The position numbers were made by a program, and so were the translations under genes. Below are positions 25,991 through 37,900 of a stretch of DNA of 64,000 nucleotides, piece by piece. Below the pieces are notes generated by a model that was not told the DNA's origin, did not search any database, and saw only the letters and a list, made by a program, of their open reading frames with translations. Source of the DNA: Gossypium raimondii (Eukaryota; Streptophyta; Magnoliopsida; Malvales; Malvaceae); assembly GCF_025698545.1 (NCBI RefSeq), contig NC_068576.1, forward strand, positions 47,671,890 to 47,735,889. The letters are read 5' to 3'. Position 1 is the stretch's first letter. Every line of letters begins with the position of its first letter.

Positions 25991-26560
25991 TTGTGGCAAG
26001 TTTTAAAATTGGGATAATAACAAATTTAATCCTTAACATTTATACATTTTGTCAATTTAATCTTAATTCTAAAAAATCTAACGTTAACATTGACACCTTG
26101 TGTAATCGATTTTTTACAAATTTGTTTTCTTTGTGACATTGAGAGTTAATTTTATATAAAACCCATAAATTTTATGATTTTATAATATAATTTTATTTTT
26201 ACTAATTCACAATTATTCTACATAATTTACATTGATGAGACATAACAAACTATGTTAATTGAAATACATATATTATATATGTATATGTATAAATTTAGTC
26301 TTTTAGTTGTCCCAAAATTGGGTGTCAGTCCAATGTATTAAATCAGTGTAGGAAATAAGAGTTTGTTTTCTTGAAATATATAAGGAAGTATAGCTATAAA
26401 TAGATAAATGTAAAGACTAAATTGACAGTGTAGTTGAGTTAAACAAAGCAAACAATAAAGGTACAAGGCTTGAGTTGAGTTAAACCTTTGGCAGCACGGC
26501 TAACAGTTAATAGAGTGTACATGTATAAATTTTGACGACAGACACAGTAGAGTGAGTGTG

Positions 26561-28861
26561 TTAAAGATTTTCGTTTGGTTTGCGTCGGCCTAGCGCCTGA
26601 CCGCATACAAGCGCATTCCTTGGGATTGGATATTCATCCCTCCATGAATTTGCAGTGGAGAAAATGCGGAGATAGAATTGTTGGCCTAGGTACTGCCGTA
26701 CCCAGTTCTCTGACCTTACGTTCCACATCCCCACATTATCCAAAGCTATGTATACTGCGCTCCATGACTTTGGATACACCTGTACTGTGCAACGTGCAAT
26801 CGCATCTCTCAAGTTGTAACCTAACCTGCTTGCTGGAGTCCACTGCCCCCTATCCATCCTGCAAAATGTAAAAAGTTTTACATCTGTCTTCATATGTAAG
26901 ATAAGCAAATTCAAATACTAGTATTTTACTTGTACATACCCCACAACAAAGAAGCTGTAACCATCAATGTGCCATGATTGCACAGTGTCTTCTGGATTCT
27001 CAAAAACAATCTCAACATAACCTCTATAATCAGCAGCCATGACGGAAGTTTTCAAGTAGGCACCACCTCCGGTGGGAGCATCTGGGATGCTTCCAAGGGA
27101 AAATACTCCAGAGATTTTGAAGTAGTCCGCTAGTTTAAGCGGGGTGTCAGCTGGGATGAAGGAAACACCATTCACGGCATACCTCTGCTTGCCATTGATA
27201 ACAGCAGCAGAACTTGCAAGTCTAATGGTACGTGTGGTTTTCACCAATCCATAGTGGTATGAGCCTTGGGGATTAGGTCTTGCTGCACTTGCTGTGAGAT
27301 TGAGCCTAGTTTTGATATTTGGCATAAGTTAACAAATTTAACCAGAGGACAAGTATTCAACAGGACATATTATCCGACCAAAACTGAAGAAGAGATCATA
27401 TACCAGAAGACAGGATAGTCTTTGCCAAGGAAGTCAATATTATCTCACCTGTGAATTGCTTTATTGTGTGGAGTGGATTGTAACAGTTGATAGGAAAAAG
27501 GAAAATAAATGGAACCGGTGCAAGCAATACCTGATAGATCGAGCTTGTTCAAGGGACCAATCAATTTGAGTAGTTGGTCCCCCAGGAGGAGGACCAGAAA
27601 CGGCTGCTGCTGAGTTACTATAATGAAGAATTGCAGTAGTGGCCAGCACCTGGGAAGTGAAACGGGTCGAAGCCACAATGTAGTAATCTCGAGCCGGTTG
27701 ATCAGCAGTAACCAACACAGACAAGGACTGCCCCAAGTGAATATCAAGGGAATCATAAGTGTTCTGTAGTGTGTGAGTTCCTTCTACCTCTACTAACAGC
27801 AACTTGTGCCCCTGGATTCTAAAATTGATGGATGTTGTAATCCCAACATTGGATATGCGAAACCTGTAGATCTTGCCTGTTCAAAACCTCAGAGACTCAT
27901 TCCATGAGCCAACTCCAGGACTATTACTATGCACACAAATCCCAACCAAAATAAAGCTACCATGATTTCTTACCTTGATCAACGGTGAATGTATACCCAT
28001 TAGCACCACGGCCATTAATGATAAGGCCATCAGGGAAGGGTAGATCATGACCGCTGTCTAAAATCGCTTTCAAGTCCTGTAGAGTATAGAGCTCCAAGCG
28101 TAAAATCATGAAACGGAAGAAAGAGCAATGGAATATATAAACATAATAAAACATACATTGTGGTTTTTGTTGTACCAGTCACCAGCCAAAATGGTGTAAT
28201 CTGCAGCAGGAGGCGGAAAAGGAACAGGAACAACAGAGCGGCTAAGAATCCCGAAACCACCATAACCGCCAGCAGCCTTATGTAAGGCGAGCGATGGGAA
28301 GTAAAAGTAGCTGCCAATCTGATCCTTCACTTGAAGAGTGTAGGTGAAGTTCCTCCCAGGAGGGATGGGGCAGTTGGTGCCATATACTCCGTCTTGCCAA
28401 GAATTTCTTCTTTGCTGCACGCCATTCCTGTATATTCAATCAAATCTCCTGCGTTACAACTTACAATCACAACAAAATAGATCTAGTCTTAGCATAGGAT
28501 AGGATAGGATAGGGAAACCAACCAAGAGATGAGAAAGGGTTGATCCAAGCTATTGAAGACATTAATGATCAAGTTTTCGTTGGTCACGGTTTCAATTTGT
28601 GGTCCCGGAAATTGGCTATTTATCAATATCACCTGCCATCACATCAGATGTAAATATGAAAAGGAACCAAGAAGTAGAAAAATAAAAATACGAAGAAGGA
28701 ACCTGTTGTTTCACTCCAAGAGGGTAGATATCACCATACGTGACATTCCAAGTATAGAACCTGTATGGATCTTCTCCATTGGTGCAGCAGCACAGAAGCA
28801 GCATAACCAAGATAATGATAAAACAACATGCTCTAAGTCTATCTCCCCTACAATCTCCCAT
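26561..28861 (-). CDS. SKU5-similar (SKS) multicopper-oxidase-like secreted protein, 550 aa, 7 exons
   Basis: Exons in transcript order: 28703-28861, 28523-28632, 28157-28427, 27974-28076, 27531-27876, 26940-27305 and 26561-26858. All junctions are GT..AG with matching phases. Residues 1-29 form a signal peptide (IIILVMLLLCCC core); the mature protein starts EDPYRFYTWNVTYGDIYPLG. Three cupredoxin domains follow (about 35-150, 160-300 and 370-510), with family blocks NGVQQRRNSWQDGVYGTNCP, KDQIGSYFYFPSLALHKAAG, PPPGGPTTQIDWSLEQARSI and SWHIDGYSFFVVG. The His clusters and the Cys that bind copper in laccases and ascorbate oxidase are replaced (SWNG, SYFYFPS, RSENW), as is usual for SKS proteins, so oxidase activity is unlikely. 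NxT glycosylation sites are present. No GPI-type C-terminal tail is seen, unlike SKU5 itself. Likely acts in the cell wall in directional growth or pollen tubes, by family analogy. Databases may name it L-ascorbate oxidase homolog. Confidence 0.92.
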
Positions 28862-29168
28862 TTTGAATATCCTTCACAGCACCAAGCTGAGAAGAATATA
28901 TGAGACAATGGGATTAATTGAAATTGGCCCAACCTGTGCGCCTGGAAAGACCAGCATCTATCCATCTATCAGTGTATCTTATTTAATTATTTATTTATTT
29001 GCTAAGTAATGAATCTTTTACTTTAGTTGTTCTCTTTTGCTGCTTTAGATTTAGAGTAGGCGCTTTGTCGTTGAACAAAAAAGAAAAGAAAAAGGGGAGT
29101 TGGAGCTTTGTCGATGGGGAACGGGGATAATGTTGAAAAGGAAAGATTCTTATTAGTAGTCTAGTCTG
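28862..29168. promoter_or_regulatory. Upstream region of the SKS gene
   Basis: About 300 bp between the SKS start codon (minus strand) and an unassigned coding-like fragment. It should hold the SKS 5'UTR and promoter. No distinct motif was identified. Confidence 0.35.
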
Positions 29169-29509
29169 TTATAGTATAACTTTTTTCTCTTTAAATTTCT
29201 CTTGAAGCAGAAGCCACTTACTGGGGATGAGCTGAGCTGTACTTGCTGCTTTTGAGCTATCACTTTCCAACATCATCATCTCACAGAATGTCCCCGATGC
29301 CAGCAGCCTGAGATTGTTACTTAACAGAACCATCAATATCATATCAAATTTAAGCCAATTTGGAGGGGGGGAGGAAGAAAAGGCAATAGGCTTAGCAGGT
29401 TTACATACCAAGGCACAGCTTTAATAGAATTACACAAGATTTTAATATCACCAAACTCATCGGGAATGACAGCCCATTTTGCTTTTCCCCAACAATGAAT
29501 TCGGAACTT
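29169..29509 (-). pseudogene. Unidentified two-piece coding-like fragment
   Basis: On the minus strand an open stretch at about 29509-29409 (SLIKFRIHCWGKAKWAVIPD, continuing to IKAVPW) ends at a fair donor (G|GTATGT). An acceptor (CTCAG|G) at 29308-29309 allows phase-correct joining to 29307-29169, which reads LLASGTFCEMMMLESDSSK and ends in a stop after a lysine-rich tail. The intron would be 100 bp. Upstream of 29509 the frame closes at a TGA and no further exon was found. I do not recognise the protein. It may be the 3' remnant of a gene fragment moved here, or chance. Confidence 0.3.
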
Positions 29510-31938
29510 GATTAAGCTTTTAGCTCATCTCAATCCTTCCCACTAAACACAATATACCATTCTGTAACAAAAATGTCAAGTGCCACACCTCCTTACCAGT
29601 AGGTTCAGGAGCCGTATTAAACCATGCCAAAATGAATGAGACAGCAGTAACATTTTTTAAATGCATCATGAAAGTTTTTAAAATTTCAAGTGCCAAAACC
29701 TTTTTATTTTAATTGTTTAAGTTTATTTTCGACCAATTTATTTATAATTTAATTCAATCAATTTCAGTTTATAAAGTTTATTTAATTTTCACATATTTAA
29801 ACTTATTTCACTTTTTATAGGAGAATGGAGTCACATGGTTTGAACCCATATATTAAATTGTAAAATTATCGTATATTTAATTTGTTACGGTGACCATTAC
29901 ACGATTAAAATGTGATAAAATAATCAATAAAATTTATATTTTTTAATTTATAATTTCTTGATTAAATTTTCATTTGTGAATTCCATTATTAAATTCTAAG
30001 ATATAGAAAGTTTGTGCGATTGTCGCTAAAGTCTCAATTTAGTTAATTAAAGCGGTTGATATTTCCTCGATTTTTATTTCTTAAAAATAAATCTTAAATT
30101 TTTACTTTTATATATGGGATATATGACTTTTGTTCATATTTTATGAAAATCAGGTTAACCATATAAATATGGTTCTTGAATTGCAACAATTATGCTTGTG
30201 TTTTACGTGATCATTTTTAGAAGTATGCAATTAAACTGTGTTATATATATATGCTATTGAATTGTGGTTTTGGCATATAGGATATGCTTTGAGAAAAAAT
30301 TATTGAATTATGTTTTGGTATATTGAATATGTTTTTGTATATATTTAAGATATATTATGGGTAATCCAAATTTTTTGTGTTTTTAATTTGTTCCTAATGC
30401 GTTTTGTTCTGATCCTGCTAATTAGAGTAAATATTGGTCATATCAACATTTATTTTGTGTTTAGATATCATTTCTCAAGATGCCACTAGATTAAAATAGT
30501 GGTATATTATTAATCCGTGCCATTGGATTAATTGTGATTTTCGACCTTTGTCAACAAGGTAAAAAAGACCATAACTTGTAAAAGTAAATGAATTATGTGT
30601 TAATCTATATATCCACACTTTGAAACTACGTTTTTAGTTTATACATACGAAACTTGATTTTTGAATTATGATGAATTATCCAAAATTTTGTCATACATTA
30701 CTTCAATCAAACACTTTGGCCTAGATGTTTTTGTTCTCGCTTATCTCAATAGAAGGGAATGTTTGATTACTTATGGCCCCTTTAGATGAGCAATACGTTC
30801 CTTTGATTAATGTAAAAACAACAATAATAGTAAAATTAGATATTATAACAATATTATAGCGTGAGATAAAAAAAACTAAATACACCAAACTAATAAAAGA
30901 ACCAACTGAACATATATAATTAAAAGTCAAATAATTTATAATTAAATTTCAACTCTTCATCTGTTAGTTTTAATCATGAAATCATTTCACTATTTTTATT
31001 TTTAAAAATTTACACCTTTTCGAATTTAAGATCCGGTAGTAAAATTTTTAAATCCCTCCTTCCTAAGCAAAATTGGGGAAGGCATTGTTCGATTAGTATG
31101 ACACAAATGTTACTGATTTTGATGCCATCAGTATATATATGCAAACTAAAATGGATCACTGTATTTTAAAGGAATTAATTCTAGGAGACTCCATGTGGCT
31201 GCCATCAACTCAGTTTTTAACTCAATAAATGTCGTAATTTTTCCGGCAAGCTCGCAATGGAAAAACAAGAGCTTTTTAACCAGTGAATAGAATTAAAATA
31301 TAAATAAAAAATATCATGATGTTCATACTTACACTTAATAACAAAAGAAGAAAAAAATCTTAGTAAACCGCAATTCTAAAGCCAAAACGTCCCCAACCGC
31401 ACAAATTATAGCATCAGCATTTAGCAGTGTCAGGTGTGCTGTGCAGTCAGCAGTAGCACTGCCATTACCTGCATAATTATACCCTTACCTTCACTCCACT
31501 ATAATTAACCAATCACTTTCCAGAATTATGTAGGAAGTTCCATCTAATATTCATGACCCTAACCCTGCATAATTCTTTCTTGTGATTGATTAATTAAACG
31601 ATAATCAGAAAATACAGATTCCCATTTCTAGAGGTCCTTTGTAAAACCTGTTGAATAATACTGCATAGCGTTTTGGCAAATGAGCTTTACCTGATTCTCA
31701 TCTGACCATCAAAAGCTAGAAGTAACATGTCACTGACCAAAAATGCCTTGCCCAATTTTGCTTAGGCAGGAGGGCTATAGCTTCAATAAGTAATCCACCA
31801 TTGCACACAAACAAATTGGTTATTACATACATCAACAATCATCATTTGAGCACAGATCTACAAAAAGAATGTGTCACAATCTTTATGAACAGCTTGCACC
31901 AGAAAGATATATCGGAGCAAGTAATGCTTACAACATTA
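29510..31938. other. AT-rich spacer and SPIKE1 3' flank
   Basis: Mostly AT-rich sequence without gene-like frames. It contains a diverged copy of the promoter MITE seen at 1684 (near 30777-30900). The last 200-300 bp before 31939 probably hold the SPIKE1 3'UTR on the minus strand. Confidence 0.5.
30777..30900. mobile_element. Diverged copy of the short MITE at 1684-1816
   Basis: Shares in order the 'ttagatgagca', 'taatgtaaaaaca', 'attagatatt' and 'gcgtgagataaaaa' blocks with the element upstream of the reductase. It is AT-shifted, so it is older or more heavily mutated. Confidence 0.45.
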
Positions 31939-34900
31939 TCAGAGCTCTGATAGAATTGCAGGGATGTAATGAGATAGCTCTGCTGTGAGAGATTGAAATC
32001 CATTCACTAGTTGTGTGTGGAAATCTTGGTCTTCTTCTCCTATTAGTCTGAAGTGTACACGAATTGCCCGCTTGCAAACAGCCATAAATTCAAGGAGTGC
32101 AGCAATAAGTTGCTGTAGCTCCTGAGAACGCAACCTTGTGGCAGGTTCACCAGACAAGAAGGCTGTGCACACACTCAGAACGCCACTATTCACCTGCATG
32201 CGTCCAGTGTCTTTTTCAGTATGGAAATCACTCCTACCCATATAATTACTTCAGAGGGAAAAAAAATGAACAGGAAACTGAAAAATATAGAAAGATGTTT
32301 AGCTCACTTGAACTGCAACACTGCCTTGAAGAATTCTTTGCAGGCTCTGAAGACGAGGCAGTTGGTCTCCTTCGGAACTACGAGGCTCTTCCAACTCATT
32401 TCGTAGGGCTGCTGTTCGAGTTTCAATCATTCCAATCGCATTCTCAACCGGAGAAAATTCAAGTGATTCAGATTTTATCACCAAGAGCCTATTGACAAGT
32501 GCAGGGAATGAGCCCTCAGTCTGAAGAACAGTCCTCCTTTTCCATTGGTCTTCCAATCCACCTTGGGTCTTGCCATTTTTCGTGAATGGAGTGTCAAATA
32601 AGAAGCGGTCAAAAACACGTGCACGGACAGTTCCAGTAGAAAGAGAAAAGATTCTCTCCCTTCTGCTTCCCAAATCTTCATCTTCCATTACTGGATCAAC
32701 AGCTGTTATCTGCAGGTAACAGACTCCAGGCTGCAACTCCTCTGCCTTCACCTGTCTGGAATCAGGAATAATGTGCAATGTATGATTACCATCCATCCTA
32801 GATTCATATATATGACTAAGTTTTTCCATTATATCACCCAAGCGCACATCACGAGGTTCTCGGTAAACATATTCTTTCCGGTCCAGCTTACCAAATCTCT
32901 CACCATAAAACCCAACCCTATAGTAAGTAGCATCAGTGAAAGGGATAGGGCTTGACTCCTGCTCAAGGATTGATTCATAGATGTTTGTGAGCAATGTATG
33001 ACATTTAGCCAGTTGTCCATATGCTCTTCTGCTCTTATAAACTGGAATAACGAGTTCCAAAATGCTTGCACAGAAATGATAGAGTTCAGCTTGAGAGAAA
33101 AGTTTATTTGCAAGTTGTAGGTACTTAACAGCAGAATCAACAGTGAGCTTCGAAGCACCGTATCCCTCAACCTCAGCTGCTGATGCCTCGGATGTGATTT
33201 CACTGCTGACCATAGGACAAATTTTACGTAAGGCTGTGACATGATCCTTGCTCCAAACACCATCGTTTCTAGCAACAAGAGCCTACAACATAGAGATTCA
33301 TAGATAATGGTAAAATATGAACAATTTTGCAAAAAGTAGAAATCCTATTTCTTAAGTTAGTGTTTCTTGGCAGCATTTCCCTTTTTATCTGTTTAAATTT
33401 TGGAGCAAGGGCTTCATGTACTTTAGAAGGTAATCCTGCCTTTTTTTAAAATTAATTGAAAATTACAATCTGTTCCTGCTTTTGTCTCATGTAATTTCAC
33501 TTCTATGACATGTAAATTCCTTGATTTCCCAACATTTAATGATCCAGAGTGAGAAAATGGCCAAAGTTACTATATTAGATGGCCATGTCTCACAGGAATC
33601 TTATAACAGCTGCACACAAACAAGTTAATAGGACTTTCTCACCTGCATTACAACACCGGCAACAGCCACAGCACACTGTGCAGCTTCAGCCCAAGACTGC
33701 ATTTCTTGATGTGCATCACACAAATGCAGCAACCACATTATGTGAAGATCTGGGACAGGGGCAAATGCCATTGCAAGCTTGTAAAAGCTTTCTGCTGCTG
33801 CATATCTATCCATGGACATTACAGAGCCCTGCGAAAATGATATTGTTTAGATGTTAATGCAACAAGATTATCTTCATCCAGATCACAAGCAGAAACAGAA
33901 GCCAAAACATTAAAGGGTTCCTACTATCAAACTAATTAACTAAAGCCATGAAAAAACAGTCTTCATTAATATAAAATTAAATTAGCTTAATCATTTTAAG
34001 GGGCTGTTTGCTTTAGGTCAGACAAAGCCAATCTATGCATGACTTCACACTAAAACAGCACCATCCTCAACTGCTGCCGTTCCCATCCCTCCAAAAGCAG
34101 CAGAAAGAATCCAAGCCCTTTTAACCAAAAGATGAAGGTAGGTACCTATTCGATTCAGATGGGGAGTGGTCCTGTCATGATAATTTAAGAATTCTACCTT
34201 TTTTTGTGTTAAGATGCAGCAGGTCTTAGACGGTTAAACTGTACATTTAGTGACAATTCTGAATCTAAAACAAAGGTTGCATGAAGATCTTACAGGAAAC
34301 TGAATGCAAATATAACATGTGAACCACAATAACTCTCCTCTACCTCACATAATGGTAATAATAACAATAACAACAAAAATTTTTCTTCAAAAATTATTCT
34401 CAGCAAAATCCCCAGAAGAACCTGACATATATTTTAGACTTACCAACAGTGCATGCTCCAGACTAGCATCAAGGGCCAGAAGAAGGCTGCCAGAGAGAGA
34501 TTTTACGTCTGACCAGGACCATCTGTTCTCTTTAAAACTTTCTGGAGTTACCAATAGAGCATCCTCAGGAAGTCCACATTCCTTCAAAAGGCCAGAGCTC
34601 TTGACTTCATCTGCCATTTCCTCTAAAGATTTTCGAAGCCTTCGTGCTTCACCACTTTCCTCAAGTGTCCCATCAGACTTCATCTGAGTCACCTGCATGT
34701 CAGACATTAGCTCGGACAAGGTGATAGTCAGCATTACCCTCAACCTTGCAGTCTGCATGAAGTAGAATGAACTCTGCAAGAATGAAGAAATAATTGATGT
34801 CAGATTGAACAACAGAAGCATGCCAACAGACATCAGTCTTAGGAATGCCAAAGGGCCTACCCTCACGAGTATCTGAAGCCCAATAACAGCTCTTTTCCTA

Positions 34901-37900
34901 ATATTATCATTTCGAAAGACTGCAAGTCGAAGAAGATGAAAGGCAACTTGTTTTAAGAAACGATCATTCTCCCTAGCCATTAGTGTTGCCCCATGAAGAT
35001 CAAATACATTGTTGAAGACAGGCAGAAAAGCTTTCCAGAAAACCAGTGGCTGATTTCGGGAAAAGAAGCTCATAATTATAGATGATAAACAATCAAGTTT
35101 TCCATAATCAGTAGCAATGCTATGGGATGCTGCCATTGCAGAAAATTTCTCAGATATTTCTAAAACCTGAAGACTAACAGCAGCACTCAAGTTTTCTTCC
35201 CAAAGCTCCTGAAACAAGCAAGAAAACCATGACTACCTAGGCCAAATTCAGAACAAGATCAAATAGGTAATGAGAACATCTTCTTTCTTTTATTTCTTTT
35301 TTGTGTGTGTGGAGAAAAACATGACATTCTGACACAACTTTACCAGTTTTTGTCGCAAAATTGGATGCAAAGATTCTCTAAGTGCTTGGGCTGAAGCTCC
35401 AATCCTAGAAGATTGGGCCTGAGCCAGAGCTTCTCTCAAGGAATATGGCTGGCTAGGGGAGCTCAGCTGAGAATTCACCCTCTGCCACAAGTAACCATTT
35501 TCAGGAGTTCCCTGAGGCTGCAATAGGGCAATCAAACAATGTATAAAATAATTAGTACAAGCGGTTCTCCATATCTACAAAATCAAGAACCTCCACAAGC
35601 AAACATACGAACTTCTCAGATTTATGAGCAACAGATGAAATGACAATAATATTACTCACTCGAACTTCTTGTCTTGATGCTTCAGATAAATAATTGTTGA
35701 TTGCAGGAGAAAGCTTATCAGAATACTTTGGTGATGTAGGTGCATCACCCACAGGATTGCGAGAACTGCTTCCTATAAGCATTCCATCAGCAGGCTTTCG
35801 GTGCTGTAAGTACACGCAAAGTTAGTATAACTGGAAGGGTAAGAAGTAAAAGAGCCTCAGCTACAAACCAAATTCCATATGACATGTGAAACAAGTTCAT
35901 ACTATCAAAAGAATTGACCAGAATTGAAGAGAAAGGCTAGGGAAGCAAAACTTCCCTTCTCTATTGCATATTTTTTCAACACTTGGAACATTACATATTC
36001 CTTCTAAGCTTTTCATATTTAAGGAATAAAAAATTTGTTTTGTAGAAATTTTATATGTACTTTCTTACTCATTTTAGTTTTTGTTACACATACAGACATA
36101 CACACAATTGAAATATCCAATTATTCTTAAAAAAATTTATTTATTCTTTTTGTTTAGGAAAAAATTGCCAATAATTTGTGTAGAGTTAAGCAGTGTCATA
36201 TATATATAATATATATTATGCATAGGAACTTAAGCATACAAATATTTATTTATCCATTACACACACATGCAATAGAGGATAGTGGCAAAAATTCCCTACA
36301 TATTTAAGCCCAATAATACCAGAGTTCAACGTCTAATGACACCAATGAAGGCTAAGATTTAAAGGAACTGGGTAATCCTTGATGGTGGTAAGAAGCATAG
36401 TGACAAACTAAACACAAACAAATAAAACCTTAAATACCAACAAGAAGCTACCTAAACTACTAAAATAACTGAACCAACATACAATTTTGCACAATGAAAA
36501 AGAGGAAATTGAATGTTTAGCTGTAATAGCAACCTCAAAATGAACCAGGCATTCCTCCAAGAGTTTGAAAAATAATCTAGTTCGAGCAATGCTTTGCTGC
36601 CAAGCCTTAACAGCTGATGCATCATCCAGATTCCGCACGATTTGCAAGATAACAATCAAAACTTCACGCTTTTCGGCAGCATTTAAGTTGTAAAATACGG
36701 GCATTTCATCTAGAATCTGCATAGAGGATAAATTCACTTGCAAGAAATTTATGCATTGGTAAATTACAAGGCAACAGGGAACAAATGCAGTCTTATAACG
36801 CAAGTCATCTTTAACAAAATGCCATCCCAAATTTTAGACTCCAAAATCATATTCTGTCTTATTTCTAATAAAGAATATCAGAGCATAGATTTATGCCAGT
36901 CCTATCCTGTTTTGTGCTTAGACTAAAATTCTAACAACATTCATGCACCCAGTTTTTCCTCAGCAACTTATTTTTGGTCAGATCTGAAATTTCATAGAAT
37001 AATATAGTACCCCATTCATACTAAATTACATTTTAGGAAAGATGCTACAAATTCAAGAAGCAATAAATAAATAGTACCATGTGGATTTTTCTTGGATGAT
37101 ACAAATATGACACCAAACAGCCATGTAATTTTGACACTTACACTAATCTGTCTCCACTTCAAGCTCATTTGGGCGTAGACAATTGTAATACCATTTACAC
37201 AATATCATAAAGATGTGCAACATCAGCAATGTCATACCACTGCCTAATGCTTAATTAGCATAATCATCATCATCATCAAGCCATAAAATAATTTAAGTAC
37301 AATTTACCTGGCCAATGAGGGGAAAATATAGTTGAGCAATATACAGCTTGTCTTCAGGTTTTTGGTACCGAGCATCAAACTCATGCTTACATAAAACAAC
37401 CACCAAAATTCTAGCTGCCTAATCACACAAAAAGCAAATGTTATTTTCAAAGCGACAAAATATGCTATATATCTTAAGCACTATATATATGACCATGATG
37501 TTTTGAAACAGTTAACCTATTTTATCCAAACTCACCTTAGCACGCTGAGATAAATCATCGTGATCCCAAGTGAGGAAAAGCTCTTGAATCAAGACAGATG
37601 AAAGATAGTTCCTAAATCACAATATACACCAAGTCAATTGAGTGATACTAGCATTTCAGCTACTAATTAATAGAGATTTTGTCGGACTAAGTCCATGCAA
37701 AAAAATAAAACTCAATTTTCAAGAAATCAGAGAGAGAGAGAGAGAGGAAAAACTACTCTGCCAGCAAATCCCTTTTTTATATTAAGATAAACTAATCAAA
37801 TTACTAGAAATAAAGAAAAATAACTAATTGACCTCTATACAATGTCTGTTAAGCATCTTGATTTTGACCGTTTAAGCACAGTTGACATGGATGACAATCA

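Larger units (their letters stand above)
24623..26560. other. Intergenic spacer between ARASP and the SKU5-similar gene
   Basis: Holds the ARASP promoter and 5'UTR (about 24623-24900), a small hairpin element near 25000-25240, a degraded LTR-retrotransposon piece near 25250-25700, and repeat DNA with 'ggtcact(c)aa(c/t)tat' units at 25870-25990. No gene was recognised. Confidence 0.6.
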
